Assembly: GCF_902499125.1 (NCBI RefSeq)
Contig: NZ_CABVPX010000047.1
Location: 1 to 46,714, forward strand
From: Burkholderia arboris
GTDB lineage: Bacteria; Pseudomonadota; Gammaproteobacteria; Burkholderiales; Burkholderiaceae
DNA: 46,714 bases
Direction of reading: 5' to 3'
Positions 33,244-41,671 of the stretch are shown here, piece by piece. The notes beneath the pieces were generated by a model. The model did not search any database. It had not been told where the DNA came from and saw nothing but the letters and a program-made list of their open reading frames with translations. The stretch's first letter is position 1, and every line of letters begins with the position of its first letter. Both the position numbers and the translations under genes were made by a program.

Positions 33244-34410
33244 ATGGCGATCCCGCTCAACTACATCGCGCGCAACCTGTGGACCCGGCGGCTCACCACC
33301 GCGCTGACCGCCGGCGGGATGGCGCTCGTGATCTTCGTGTTCGCGACCGTGCAGATGCTCGACGCGGGCCTCACGCAGACGCTCGTGTCGACCGGCGAAC
33401 CCGACAACGCGGTGGTGATCCGCAAGGGTGCCGAGACCGAGATCCAGAGTTCGATCGACCACCAGCAGGCCAACGCGCTCGAGATGCACCCGGCCGTCGC
33501 GCTCGGGCCCGACGGCCGGCCGCTCGTGTCGAAGGAAGCCGTCGTGCTGATCTCGCTCGTGAAGACCTCGACCGGCAAACCGTCGAACGTCGTGATCCGC
33601 GGCGTGTCGCAGTCCGGGCTCGCGCTGCGTCCGCACGTGAAGCTCGTGGCCGGCCGGATGTTCGCGCCGGGCTCGTCGGAGATCATCGTCGGCAGCGCGA
33701 TCGCGAAAGGCTTCAGCGGTACGCAGCTCGGCGACAGCCTGCATTTCGCGCAGCGCGACTGGAGCGTCGTCGGCATCTTCGACGCGGGCGGCAGCGGCTT
33801 CGATTCGGAAATCTGGGGCGACGTCGACCAGCTGATGCAGTCGTTCCGGCGCACCAGCTATTCGTCGATGGTGCTGCGCATCCCGAGCGCCGACGGCTTC
33901 GCGCGCTTCAAGGCCGACATCGACGTCGACCCGCGGCTGACCGACGAGGCGAAACGCGAGCAGACCTTCTACGGCGACCAGTCGAAGGCGTTGTCGACCT
34001 TCATCAACATCCTCGGCATCACGCTGTCGACGATCTTCTCAATCGCCGCGATGATCGGCGCGATGATCACGATGTATGCGTCGGTCGCGAACCGCGTGGC
34101 CGAGATCGGCACGCTGCGCGCGCTCGGCTTCAAGCGCATGAACGTGCTCGCCGCGTTCCTGCTGGAAGCGCTGCTGCTCGGCTTCGTCGGCGGCGTCGCG
34201 GGGCTCGCGTGTGCGTCGCTGATGCAGTTCGCGTCGTTCTCGACGACCAACTTCCAGACCTTCTCGGACCTGTCGTTCCGCTTCGTGCTGACGCCCGCGA
34301 TCGTCGTCAAGACGCTGCTGTTCTCGCTCGTGATGGGGCTCGTCGGCGGGTTCCTGCCGGCGATGCGCGCCGCGCGGCTGAAGATCGTCGACGCGCTGCG
34401 CGCGCAGTGA
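33244..34410 (+). CDS. FtsX/MacB-like ABC permease 2
   Basis: 388-aa permease with the same topology as permease 1: N-terminal segment (TALTAGGMALVIFVFATVQML), periplasmic domain, C-terminal segments with IGAMITMYASVANRVAEIGTLRALGFKRMNV. It begins 8 bp after permease 1. It is the last gene of the operon; no clear terminator precedes the next gene at 34522, so read-through into that gene is possible. Substrate of the pump unknown. Confidence 0.9.
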   Translation: MAIPLNYIARNLWTRRLTTALTAGGMALVIFVFATVQMLDAGLTQTLVSTGEPDNAVVIRKGAETEIQSSIDHQQANALEMHPAVALGPDGRPLVSKEAVVLISLVKTSTGKPSNVVIRGVSQSGLALRPHVKLVAGRMFAPGSSEIIVGSAIAKGFSGTQLGDSLHFAQRDWSVVGIFDAGGSGFDSEIWGDVDQLMQSFRRTSYSSMVLRIPSADGFARFKADIDVDPRLTDEAKREQTFYGDQSKALSTFINILGITLSTIFSIAAMIGAMITMYASVANRVAEIGTLRALGFKRMNVLAAFLLEALLLGFVGGVAGLACASLMQFASFSTTNFQTFSDLSFRFVLTPAIVVKTLLFSLVMGLVGGFLPAMRAARLKIVDALRAQ

Positions 34411-34436
34411 CAGAATATCGAGATAGCGAGCCGGGG

Positions 34437-34452
34437 TGATCGAACTCGATCA
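34437..34452. promoter_or_regulatory. Inverted repeat upstream of the metallophosphoesterase-NTPase gene
   Basis: TGATCGA-AC-TCGATCA lies 70 bp before the start codon, in the 111-bp gap after the ABC operon. A candidate operator; no clear promoter hexamers could be assigned. Confidence 0.35.
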
Positions 34453-34521
34453 GGTGCCAACCTGCAAGCCTGCTGTCGATCAAGCGCGCTTCACAAACAA
34501 TTCTCGTACAAGCAAGTCGTC

Positions 34522-37500
34522 ATGCCACATAACAACGATCTAATCTGGCTGCACATTTCCGATATTCATTTTCATCCGAAAACGTCGTGGAGGGATAACG
34601 CGACGCGCCGGGAACTGCTGGACTTCCTGCGTGCCGAGTTCGACAACGGATTGCCGCGACCGCACCTCGTGTTCTGCACGGGTGACATCGCCTTCGGCGA
34701 AACCAGCGGCGCCCCGCTCAGCGAGCAATACAAGGACGCAGCACAATTTTTCGACGACTTGCTGGCCTGCTGCCAACTCCCCAAGGATCGGCTGTTCATC
34801 GTGCCCGGCAATCATGACGTGAACCGTAGGGAAATATCGGGTGATCAGCAAGCGCGCCTTTTCGAAATGGCGCAGACCAACCCGCTCGCTCATGTCGACG
34901 CGATCAATCAGCGTTTCGCCGATCGCACTCGGGACCATCGCTCCGCGATGGAGCGCTTGAAGGACTACGGTGCGTTCGTGAAGGAATACCGCCCCGAACT
35001 GCATCGCGAAGATCTCCATCTGTACGCCCATACGCTCGAGGTGAACGGATATCGTGTCGGCATTGCGGGCTTCAACTCGGCATGGAGCTGTGCCGGTGAC
35101 GAAGACGATCGTCACATCTGGCTGGCCAGCAAGTGGCAGTTCAACCATATGGCCGAAGGGCTGCGCGACGCCGGCCTGAAGATCGGACTCATTCATCATC
35201 CGTTCGACTGGCTGAACTCGGCCGAACAGCACGACGCCGATGCGAATGCCAGCACCGGATTGCATTTCCTGCTGCATGGACACACGCATACCGCATGGGT
35301 TCGCACGAGCGAAGCCTGTACGCAACTGGCGGCCGGCGCAGTAGGCGCCGATACGCCGGACCAGTTCGGCATCAATCTGGTGCACCTCGATCCGAGGAGC
35401 GGCAAAGGCAAGGTTCACCTGTTCGGCTACAACCGCGGCTGGATGATCCAGCCCGTCCCCAAACATGCGCCGACGGCGCAGTGGCCATTCCAATCGTCAG
35501 TGCGACTGACGCCGGACCTCGTCGCCGCGCCGCCAGGCACGGACCGGACCGGTTCGCAATCGCCGGCCACGCCAACTCAAGCGGCAGGTCCGGCCGGAGA
35601 AGCGCTGTACGGGCGCGACAAACTGCTTGGCCAGCTCGTCGCCCGACTCAAGGACAAATCCGGCCTGGTGCTGCACGGCCTGAGCGGCAATGGCAAGACC
35701 ACGCTGATCAAGGCACTGCACGGGCACGCGCCATTCCAGGGCATGCAATTCGTCGATGTGCACGGCAGCCGCCAGATCGTGGTCGGCGAGTTTTTCCGCA
35801 GATTCCTGGGGGTGCTGCAGAATCGGCGCGAAGATCCGTCCCCGCCCAGCGGCAAGCTCGAGGAGCAGATCGCCGAGCTGAGACGGCAATACCCGAATGC
35901 CCAGCCAGCGTTCGTCTGGATCGACGACGCGCACCTGCTGATGAGCGGCGCGCAATGGTGCAACCCGGAGCTTCGAGTCCTGCTGCGTGCAATGTCCGCG
36001 GCCTTCCCGAACTGGAAGTGGGTCTACGAGTTCAACGACAAGCCCGCCGACGGGAGCTTCGGCAGCGAATCACCCGCATTCGAAATTCCCGGGCTCGACA
36101 AGGCCGGCCTCGCGGAACTCCTTGCAAACAGTGCGCCGCCGGATCGGAAGGCCGACTGGACATATGCCGGCTCCGATCTCAAGGCCCTCTTCCAGTGGCT
36201 GGGTGGCGGGCATGGAGGCGCGGCCCATACGCTGGCTGCCGAGTTGCTCGCCACTGTCGCCAGAGAGCAGGGCAGCACGCCCATGCAGGTCTATCGGAAT
36301 CTGCGCAAGGAGCTCATTGACCGCCTCGACGAACGGCTGCTCGGGATCCTGCACAACGAGGTCCTCGGAACGGCCGAGCGCAAGCTGCTGAAAGTCATTG
36401 CGCTTTACCGCCGGGCGATTCCACAGGACCATGCCGACGGACTCGAAGACGGCATCGGTGTCCAGGATGCCTGGCAAAAGCTGCGTGGGCGCGGTCTCCT
36501 TCCGCTCGACAACAACAGGGATCACTACCTGCACGGCTTCATCGCCAGTTGGGTGCGCCAGACGCAAATGGGGCTGCGCGACTCGGGGCTCGCCATCGAC
36601 TACGCCGATGCCATCGACCCGGCCGTCGCCGATATGCATGTATTGATCGCGCGCTGCTGGCAGCGCCAGATCGGCCGCCAGAGGGAAGAGATCAACTTCC
36701 AGCGAGCCAACGAAGCCTTTTACCACCTGCTCTGCGCCAACGAGCTCGGCGCAATGGAGGAATGGATCGGCCATCTGACCGGCAAGGAAATCGGCTGGAG
36801 CAATGAAGCACTGTGGGCCATTTATCATCGCCGGCGTGACGGTGGGGAGTCGATCGCCCGTCAGCAGGAGGTGCTGCAACTGCTGGTCAATATCCACCCG
36901 CGCGAACACAAGGCGCTGCGTTTTCTCGGAGAATGCCTGCGAGTAACCAGCGGCGACGCATGCGACGAAGCGTTACAGGCTTTCGAACGGGCGCTGGAAC
37001 TGCACCCCGGATTCCCGCCCTATCTGGCCAATCTCGGCAAAGCGTTGCTCTCTCGCGGCAAACCTGGCGCGGAAGCTTTTCTGCGCCGGTTCGATGAGCA
37101 CCAGAAGCGTCATCCGCAGGCGGTTGACGGGCACGTTGATCACATCCGGGCCGATTGCCTGAGCCTCGTCGGCAACGCACACGAAGCGTCGCGCCAGCGT
37201 CAGCAGGCGATTGCCAGCGACACCCGCGACCCCGTGTTCTATAACGACGAAGCCAAGTATCAGCTCGACCACGACAACGCTCCTGAAGCATTGAGGTTGC
37301 TGGACCTTGCCGGCGATCGCCAGTGCGCGGACGACTACTCCGACGCCATGCGGATCCATACCCTCGAAAGACTGGGGCGCGGCCCGGAAGCCTCCGTACT
37401 TCGAATGGCCAAAATCGACGCGGGTAGTAGCAACCCGGTGTTCTATGCCGACGAGGCAAGGCACCAGATGGTCCAAGGCAACCTGTCCGGAGCACTGGAC

Positions 37501-37593
37501 CTTCTGAATCTGGCCCACGACCGTCAAAGCTGGGACAACTACTGCGAAGTCATCCGGCGCCAGATCCAGGAAAAGACGCGGCAAGGCTCGTAA
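34522..37593 (+). CDS. Metallophosphoesterase - STAND-like NTPase - TPR protein (candidate immune sensor)
   Basis: 1023 residues in three parts. (1) Residues about 7-300: calcineurin-like metallophosphoesterase with an intact two-metal site: SDIHFH (D14, H16), TGD (D55), PGNHD (N97, H98, D99), LIHH (H225), and HGHTH (H254, H256). (2) Residues about 358-600: P-loop NTPase of STAND/AAA type with LYGRDKLLGQL, Walker A GLSGNGKTT (386-394), and Walker B AFVWIDDAH (463-471), followed by a helical winged-helix-like region (LGTAERKLLKVIALYRRAI). (3) About 690-1023: TPR-like helices, ending in two copies of a roughly 65-residue unit beginning PVFYNDEA and PVFYADEA. Effector-NTPase-repeat order is that of NLR-like anti-phage proteins. 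GC is visibly lower than in neighbours, and it stands alone between core genes: signs of transfer. No Shine-Dalgarno is obvious. A signalling or nucleic-acid-repair role is an alternative. Confidence 0.85.
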   Translation: MPHNNDLIWLHISDIHFHPKTSWRDNATRRELLDFLRAEFDNGLPRPHLVFCTGDIAFGETSGAPLSEQYKDAAQFFDDLLACCQLPKDRLFIVPGNHDVNRREISGDQQARLFEMAQTNPLAHVDAINQRFADRTRDHRSAMERLKDYGAFVKEYRPELHREDLHLYAHTLEVNGYRVGIAGFNSAWSCAGDEDDRHIWLASKWQFNHMAEGLRDAGLKIGLIHHPFDWLNSAEQHDADANASTGLHFLLHGHTHTAWVRTSEACTQLAAGAVGADTPDQFGINLVHLDPRSGKGKVHLFGYNRGWMIQPVPKHAPTAQWPFQSSVRLTPDLVAAPPGTDRTGSQSPATPTQAAGPAGEALYGRDKLLGQLVARLKDKSGLVLHGLSGNGKTTLIKALHGHAPFQGMQFVDVHGSRQIVVGEFFRRFLGVLQNRREDPSPPSGKLEEQIAELRRQYPNAQPAFVWIDDAHLLMSGAQWCNPELRVLLRAMSAAFPNWKWVYEFNDKPADGSFGSESPAFEIPGLDKAGLAELLANSAPPDRKADWTYAGSDLKALFQWLGGGHGGAAHTLAAELLATVAREQGSTPMQVYRNLRKELIDRLDERLLGILHNEVLGTAERKLLKVIALYRRAIPQDHADGLEDGIGVQDAWQKLRGRGLLPLDNNRDHYLHGFIASWVRQTQMGLRDSGLAIDYADAIDPAVADMHVLIARCWQRQIGRQREEINFQRANEAFYHLLCANELGAMEEWIGHLTGKEIGWSNEALWAIYHRRRDGGESIARQQEVLQLLVNIHPREHKALRFLGECLRVTSGDACDEALQAFERALELHPGFPPYLANLGKALLSRGKPGAEAFLRRFDEHQKRHPQAVDGHVDHIRADCLSLVGNAHEASRQRQQAIASDTRDPVFYNDEAKYQLDHDNAPEALRLLDLAGDRQCADDYSDAMRIHTLERLGRGPEASVLRMAKIDAGSSNPVFYADEARHQMVQGNLSGALDLLNLAHDRQSWDNYCEVIRRQIQEKTRQGS

Positions 37594-37615
37594 GCCTCCA
37601 GCCGGCCAGCCCGAC

Positions 37616-38947
37616 TCAGCGTGCGCGCGGCACCCACGCGCCGTGGAACCCGGCGGGCACGCGACGCGGCAGATGCACGGTCGCGACCGGCCCCGCATCG
37701 ATCGCGCGCGCATCGAGGATCACGACGTCGCTCGTATCGGTCGCCGCACGGTAGACCACCACCAGCAGCCAGCCGTCGTCCTCGTCGGTGCCGCCCGGAC
37801 GCGGCACGAACACGGGCTCGCCGTTCTGGTCGCCGGCCGGCACCGCGTAGTGCATCGTCGTGCCGCGCACGTGATCGAAGCGCATCACGCCGCGCATTTC
37901 CGCGTTGTTCGGCTGCTCGACCGCATACAGATAGCGGTAGCGGCGCCCCGTCCGGCTTTCGTTGATGCGCGGCAGCTCGATACCGCCGTCGGCGAGCGGC
38001 CCTTCGTCGATCAGCCCGTTCGCCGTGTCGATCACGTAGCGCCACAGCTCGCCGACCGGGTTGTCGGCGAAGCGGCCCGTGCGCGCGTCGAGCCGCAGGA
38101 ACGACGGATAGCGCACCGCATCGAGCACGATGCACGACGCGTCGCAGTCGTAGGCGTTCACGACGTGCTGGATGAAGCACGGTTCGACGTCGAACCAGTG
38201 CACGTCGCCGCCGTGGCGCGCGATCACCCCGATGCGCGCCGGCCGGTCGTCGTGCCAGCGCAGCGGCATCCGGTGGCCCTGTTTCAGCAGCGAGAAGTCG
38301 TAGCCGACGTTCAGGTCGAGCAGCAGGCTGCGGGTTTCGGTGATCGCGAGGTCGTGCATCATCGACGGCGCGCTCAGGCCGATCTCGACGTCGACGCGTT
38401 GCACGCCCTGCGCATCCGCCACGCCGTAGCGCAGCCACGGCGCGCGCCAGTCCGCGCGGAACGCGATCAGCTCGCCGGTCACCGGGTCGACCTTCGGATG
38501 CGCGGTCATCCCGCCGCCGAAGCCCGCGTGCCGCGCCGGCGCGCCGAGCGTATCGAGCGCGGCGGTGATCGCGAGCGGCGCCCCGCCCTCGGCCAGCGCG
38601 AGCAATTCGCCTGCATGCTGCACCACGTTCACGTTCGGATTGGTGTCGGGCAGATGCGGCACCTGCTCAGGCGCATGCACGACGGCCCAGCGCTGCGTGC
38701 GCGCCCAGCGGTTCCGGTAGCCGGTCGCGCGGCCGTCGTCGAACGCGATCGCATGCAGCATCGCGGCTTCCGGCCACCACGACAGCATGTCGCTCCCTTC
38801 GAAGCGGCCACCCGGCGGATTCGGGCCGTTGCGCAGCAACGTGCCGTCGAGTTCGCGCGGAATGGCGCCGGTCACGCGCAGATCGACGACATCGGTTTCG
38901 TCGGCGACCGGCGCGAGCGCGCCGCGGTTCAGGTCGAATACGGTCAT
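37616..38947 (-). CDS. Carotenoid oxygenase (retinal-pigment-epithelial membrane protein family)
   Basis: 443-aa seven-bladed propeller oxygenase with the four iron-binding His: H150 (TAHPKVDP), H198 (MMHDLAIT), H261 (CFIQHVVNAY) and H435 (GFHGAWVP). The N-terminal GTLLRNGPNP is the family signature. Family members cleave double bonds of carotenoids or of phenylpropenoids/stilbenes; in a genus generally lacking carotenoids the latter are plausible. Complete, second gene behind the DUF2239 gene (15 bp apart), with GGAG as ribosome site. It converges on the NTPase gene with only 22 bp between stops and no terminator. Confidence 0.93.
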   Translation of the reverse strand: MTVFDLNRGALAPVADETDVVDLRVTGAIPRELDGTLLRNGPNPPGGRFEGSDMLSWWPEAAMLHAIAFDDGRATGYRNRWARTQRWAVVHAPEQVPHLPDTNPNVNVVQHAGELLALAEGGAPLAITAALDTLGAPARHAGFGGGMTAHPKVDPVTGELIAFRADWRAPWLRYGVADAQGVQRVDVEIGLSAPSMMHDLAITETRSLLLDLNVGYDFSLLKQGHRMPLRWHDDRPARIGVIARHGGDVHWFDVEPCFIQHVVNAYDCDASCIVLDAVRYPSFLRLDARTGRFADNPVGELWRYVIDTANGLIDEGPLADGGIELPRINESRTGRRYRYLYAVEQPNNAEMRGVMRFDHVRGTTMHYAVPAGDQNGEPVFVPRPGGTDEDDGWLLVVVYRAATDTSDVVILDARAIDAGPVATVHLPRRVPAGFHGAWVPRAR

Positions 38948-38962
38948 TGTGTCGGGGCTCCG

Positions 38963-39586
38963 TCAGCAGTCGTCGGCAGACGGCGGCAGGTCGCCGCGCG
39001 CCAGGGCAAGCGCATGGTCGCGCACGTCGTCCGGCCAGCCGGCAACCAGCTCGGCCAGCCGCGCCGCGTCGTTCGCATACAGCGCCCGCGCAGCTTCCTC
39101 GAAACCGGGCAAGTCGCCCGCCATCGCCGACATGAAGTGGTAGGCGCGGGTTTGCGCATCGCGGTGCCGGTCGGCCGCCGCATGCGTGCGCCGTGCGTCC
39201 TCGACGAGCTTGCGCAGTGCAACCGACGCGCCGCCCGGCTGCGCGCCGAGCCATTCCCAGTGACGCGGCAGCAACGTGACTTCGCGCGACACGACGCCGA
39301 GTTTCGGCCGGCCGCGGCCGCGCTGTTCGCCCGCGCCGGCCGGCTCGCCGGCGGCCCCGGGCGCGTCGCCCGGCGGCGCGTAGCGCGTGCGGATGTCGTC
39401 CGCCGTGCCGCGCAGGTCGAGGTCGATCGAGCGGCCCGTCGCATCGTCGAAGATCAGGATCGTGCCGGGCATCGCGTCGCCGGCAGCCTGCCGGACCGCG
39501 AGCGCGACCGTCGCGAGCGGGCCTGACGCGAGCCGCCGGTGGCCGTCGAAGGCCGTGTATGAAGGAAAAAGCGTAGAAGTTGTCAT
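38963..39586 (-). CDS. DUF2239 family protein
   Basis: 207-aa cytoplasmic protein of the DUF2239 family. The diagnostic block is GRGRPKLGVVSREVTLLPRHWEWLGAQPGGASVALRKLVEDAR (about 90-135). No enzyme motif. It is the first gene of a two-gene unit with the carotenoid oxygenase and is driven by a TTGACA promoter decorated with two copies of a near-palindrome. Confidence 0.87.
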   Translation of the reverse strand: MTTSTLFPSYTAFDGHRRLASGPLATVALAVRQAAGDAMPGTILIFDDATGRSIDLDLRGTADDIRTRYAPPGDAPGAAGEPAGAGEQRGRGRPKLGVVSREVTLLPRHWEWLGAQPGGASVALRKLVEDARRTHAAADRHRDAQTRAYHFMSAMAGDLPGFEEAARALYANDAARLAELVAGWPDDVRDHALALARGDLPPSADDC

Positions 39587-39622
39587 CGTGGTCGCCCGTG
39601 GGCAGGAATCGGAATGACGCTA

Positions 39623-39651
39623 TTTTTATCCGGGTATTAATTGGATGTCAA
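39623..39651 (-). promoter_or_regulatory. Promoter of the DUF2239 / carotenoid oxygenase operon
   Basis: On the minus strand TTGACA (39651-39646), 17-nt spacer, TAAAAA (39628-39623). The predicted start is near 39616, 30 nt before the ATG of the DUF2239 gene. Confidence 0.7.
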
Positions 39652-39665
39652 TATTATCCGGGTAA
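39626..39665. promoter_or_regulatory. Twin near-palindromic operators TTATCCGGGTA
   Basis: TTATCCGGGTA occurs at 39626-39636 and 39654-39664, 28 bp apart; each is close to the palindrome TTAxCCGGxTAA. One copy overlaps the -10/spacer and the other lies just upstream of the -35, the arrangement of a tightly repressed promoter. The cognate regulator is not in the immediate neighbourhood, except possibly the LysR at 40536. Confidence 0.65.
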
Positions 39666-39712
39666 AAATTGTCGTTGCCGTCTTCCGCCCCGTCGGGCGA
39701 CCACGACGCCGG

Positions 39713-40444
39713 TCAGAGCACCCGGGCCGGAAACGCGAGGTCACGTGCGCTTGCCAGCGCGTCGTCGAGCGACACATGCCCTTCGAACGCCAGCGACGCC
39801 GGCAGTGGCAGCTCTTTCTCGATCGCGTGCGCGAACTCCACGCCCGCATCGTCGGCGAGCCGTGCGCGCAGCGCGGCGATGTGCGGGAACGCATCGCGTT
39901 CGAACACCGCGTGATAGTCGGCCCAGCGTGCGATCCCGGAGAAGTAGGCATCGGCCAGCGTGCGCCGCGCGCCCAGCAGCCACGGGCCTTCGCTGCGCTC
40001 GAGCATCGCTTCGAGCTGGCGGTGCGCCTTCAGCACCTTGCCGCGGCCGTACGCCTGCAGCGCCGCTTTCTCGGCGCCCTCGGTGTCGTGTTCATACACA
40101 TACCAGAGCGCGCCGAACGCGTTGAAGAACGTCGTGTTCAGCCACGCCAGCATCCGGTTCAGCCGGTCGAAATCCGCGCTGCCCTGGCGAAAGGCGAGGC
40201 CGTTGTCGAGCGCCTGCGCGCCGATGTGGCCGAGGATCGCGAGGCTTTCGGTCAGCACGTCGCCATTCGCGGTCACGAATGCCGGCGTTTCGGCGACCGG
40301 GTTCAGCGCGAGATACGCGTCGCTCGTCGCGACGCTCGGCATCGCGATGCGCGACAGACGGTACGGGCGGCCGATCCATTCGAGCGCGACGATCGAGCCG
40401 AACGAGCAGCCGGCGGGAATGCCGTAGAGAAGGATGGGAGACAT
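39713..40444 (-). CDS. Glutathione S-transferase family protein
   Basis: 243 residues from ATG 40444 (an ATG five codons upstream at 40459 is less natural for the fold). The N-terminal thioredoxin-like domain reads ILLYGIPAGCSFGSIVALEWIGRPYRLSR; ETPAFVTANGDVLTESLAILGHI holds the cis-Pro and glutathione-contacting ES motif (about 57-72). The C-terminal domain is helical. Likely cytosolic detoxification or isomerase enzyme; substrate unknown. Divergent from the LysR gene across about 90 bp, hence a possible target of it. Confidence 0.9.
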   Translation of the reverse strand: MSPILLYGIPAGCSFGSIVALEWIGRPYRLSRIAMPSVATSDAYLALNPVAETPAFVTANGDVLTESLAILGHIGAQALDNGLAFRQGSADFDRLNRMLAWLNTTFFNAFGALWYVYEHDTEGAEKAALQAYGRGKVLKAHRQLEAMLERSEGPWLLGARRTLADAYFSGIARWADYHAVFERDAFPHIAALRARLADDAGVEFAHAIEKELPLPASLAFEGHVSLDDALASARDLAFPARVL

Positions 40445-40510
40445 CGGAGGATTCCGCATAAGTTGAACGAGCGATCATGCTCCCATGACGAACGATGACG
40501 CAGTAGCCGC

Positions 40511-40516
40511 TAAAAT
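40511..40516 (+). promoter_or_regulatory. -10-like box (TAAAAT) of the LysR gene
   Basis: CGCTAAAATTG lies 20 bp before the preferred start codon at 40536. If this is the promoter, the transcript is almost leaderless and the earlier in-frame ATG (40485) cannot be used. Confidence 0.4.
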
Positions 40517-40535
40517 TGAAACCCGTCGTTTCCTC

Positions 40536-41459
40536 ATGTGGACGCTGAAAGTGAATCTGAACGATCTCTACCTGTTCGTGCAGGCAGTCGACGCCGGCAG
40601 CATGTCGGCGGCGGCGCGCCAGCTCGACCTGCCGAAATCGACGGTCAGCAAGCGCGTGGCCGAGCTCGAGCGCACGCTCGGCGCGCGGCTCGTGCATCGC
40701 ACGTCGCGCAGCTTCCGGCTCACGCCGGTCGGCACCGAATTCTTCGAGCATGCGCGTGCGGCCGTGATCGAGGCCGACAGCGCACGCGACGCGGTGCTGC
40801 GGCAGGCCGCCGAGCCGGCCGGCATCGTGCGGATCACGAGCTCGGTGCCGGTCGCGCAGCACATCCTCGCGCCGTGCCTGCCGGCGCTGGCGATCGCGCA
40901 CCCGAAGCTGCTGCTGCAGATTCATGCGAGCGACCGCCTCGTCGACATCGCGCAGGAAGGCTTCGACATCGCGGTGCGCAGCCATTTCGCGCCGCTGCCC
41001 GATTCCGCGCTCGTGCAACGGCCGCTCGCGGCCTCGCCGATCATCGCCGTGGCGTCGCCGGCCTATCTCGCGCATGCCGGCATCCCGGACGAGCCTGCCG
41101 ATCTCGCGCGGCATGACGGGCTGCATCCGGGCCAGCAGCCGTGGCGGCTGCAGCGCGGGGGCGACACCGTCGACGTGGCGCCGCGCATCCGCCTGCAGGC
41201 CGACGAATCGACGCTGCTGCTGCAGGCTGCGACAGCCGGCCTCGGCATCGCCTGCCTGCCCGACTGGATCGCCGGCGCCGCGCTCGCCTCCGGTGCGCTC
41301 GTGCGCGTGCTGCCCGGCTGGCGCGCGGGCACCGTCACGACAACGCTGCTGATGCCGCACCGGCGCGGCCAGTTGCCCGGCGTGCGCGCCGCCGTCGAGT
41401 TTCTCGCGCAACACGTGGCGCGCCATCACGGTGCCGGCGCGGACGACGCGCACGCCTGA
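40536..41459 (+). CDS. LysR-family transcriptional regulator
   Basis: 307 residues from ATG 40536; an in-frame ATG at 40485 would add 17 residues unlike the family. The HTH is LNDLYLFVQAVDAGSMSAAARQLDLPKSTVSKRVAELERTLGARLVHRTSRSFRLT (about 8-63), typical of the aromatic/organic-hydroperoxide LysR branch with PxSTVSxRV; the effector domain follows from about 90. It is divergent from the GST gene, the usual relation of a regulator and its target; the glucarate genes downstream are on the same strand and may have another regulator. Confidence 0.9.
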   Translation: MWTLKVNLNDLYLFVQAVDAGSMSAAARQLDLPKSTVSKRVAELERTLGARLVHRTSRSFRLTPVGTEFFEHARAAVIEADSARDAVLRQAAEPAGIVRITSSVPVAQHILAPCLPALAIAHPKLLLQIHASDRLVDIAQEGFDIAVRSHFAPLPDSALVQRPLAASPIIAVASPAYLAHAGIPDEPADLARHDGLHPGQQPWRLQRGGDTVDVAPRIRLQADESTLLLQAATAGLGIACLPDWIAGAALASGALVRVLPGWRAGTVTTTLLMPHRRGQLPGVRAAVEFLAQHVARHHGAGADDAHA

Positions 41460-41473
41460 CCGATCGACTCGCC

Positions 41474-41498
41474 GATCGATTCAAATGCTGAATCGATC
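41474..41498. promoter_or_regulatory. Perfect 10-bp inverted repeat upstream of the glucarate genes
   Basis: GATCGATTCA-AATGC-TGAATCGATC, 15 bp after the LysR stop and 174 bp before the MFS start. There is no T tract, so it is more likely an operator than a terminator. Its size would suit a LysR or GntR dimer. Confidence 0.55.
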
Positions 41499-41671
41499 AA
41501 GTCAGCAATTGGCATGAAAGCGCAAATTTCGACATGACAGAATGGTCCGGACGCCCTGCCTGCATCGGCGTCCGGTGCCCGGCCTCGAACCGGCGGCACC
41601 CACGCACACAACGCGCGCATCGACGCGCCTGCCGCACGACGGCACCTTCCGCCCTTCGGAGGAGACAAGTC

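Noticed and set aside
41509..41525. TTGGCATGAAAGCGCA as a sigma-54 promoter for the glucarate operon
   Set aside because: GG-to-GC spacing is one base short of the -24/-12 consensus, and no sigma-54 activator gene is nearby.
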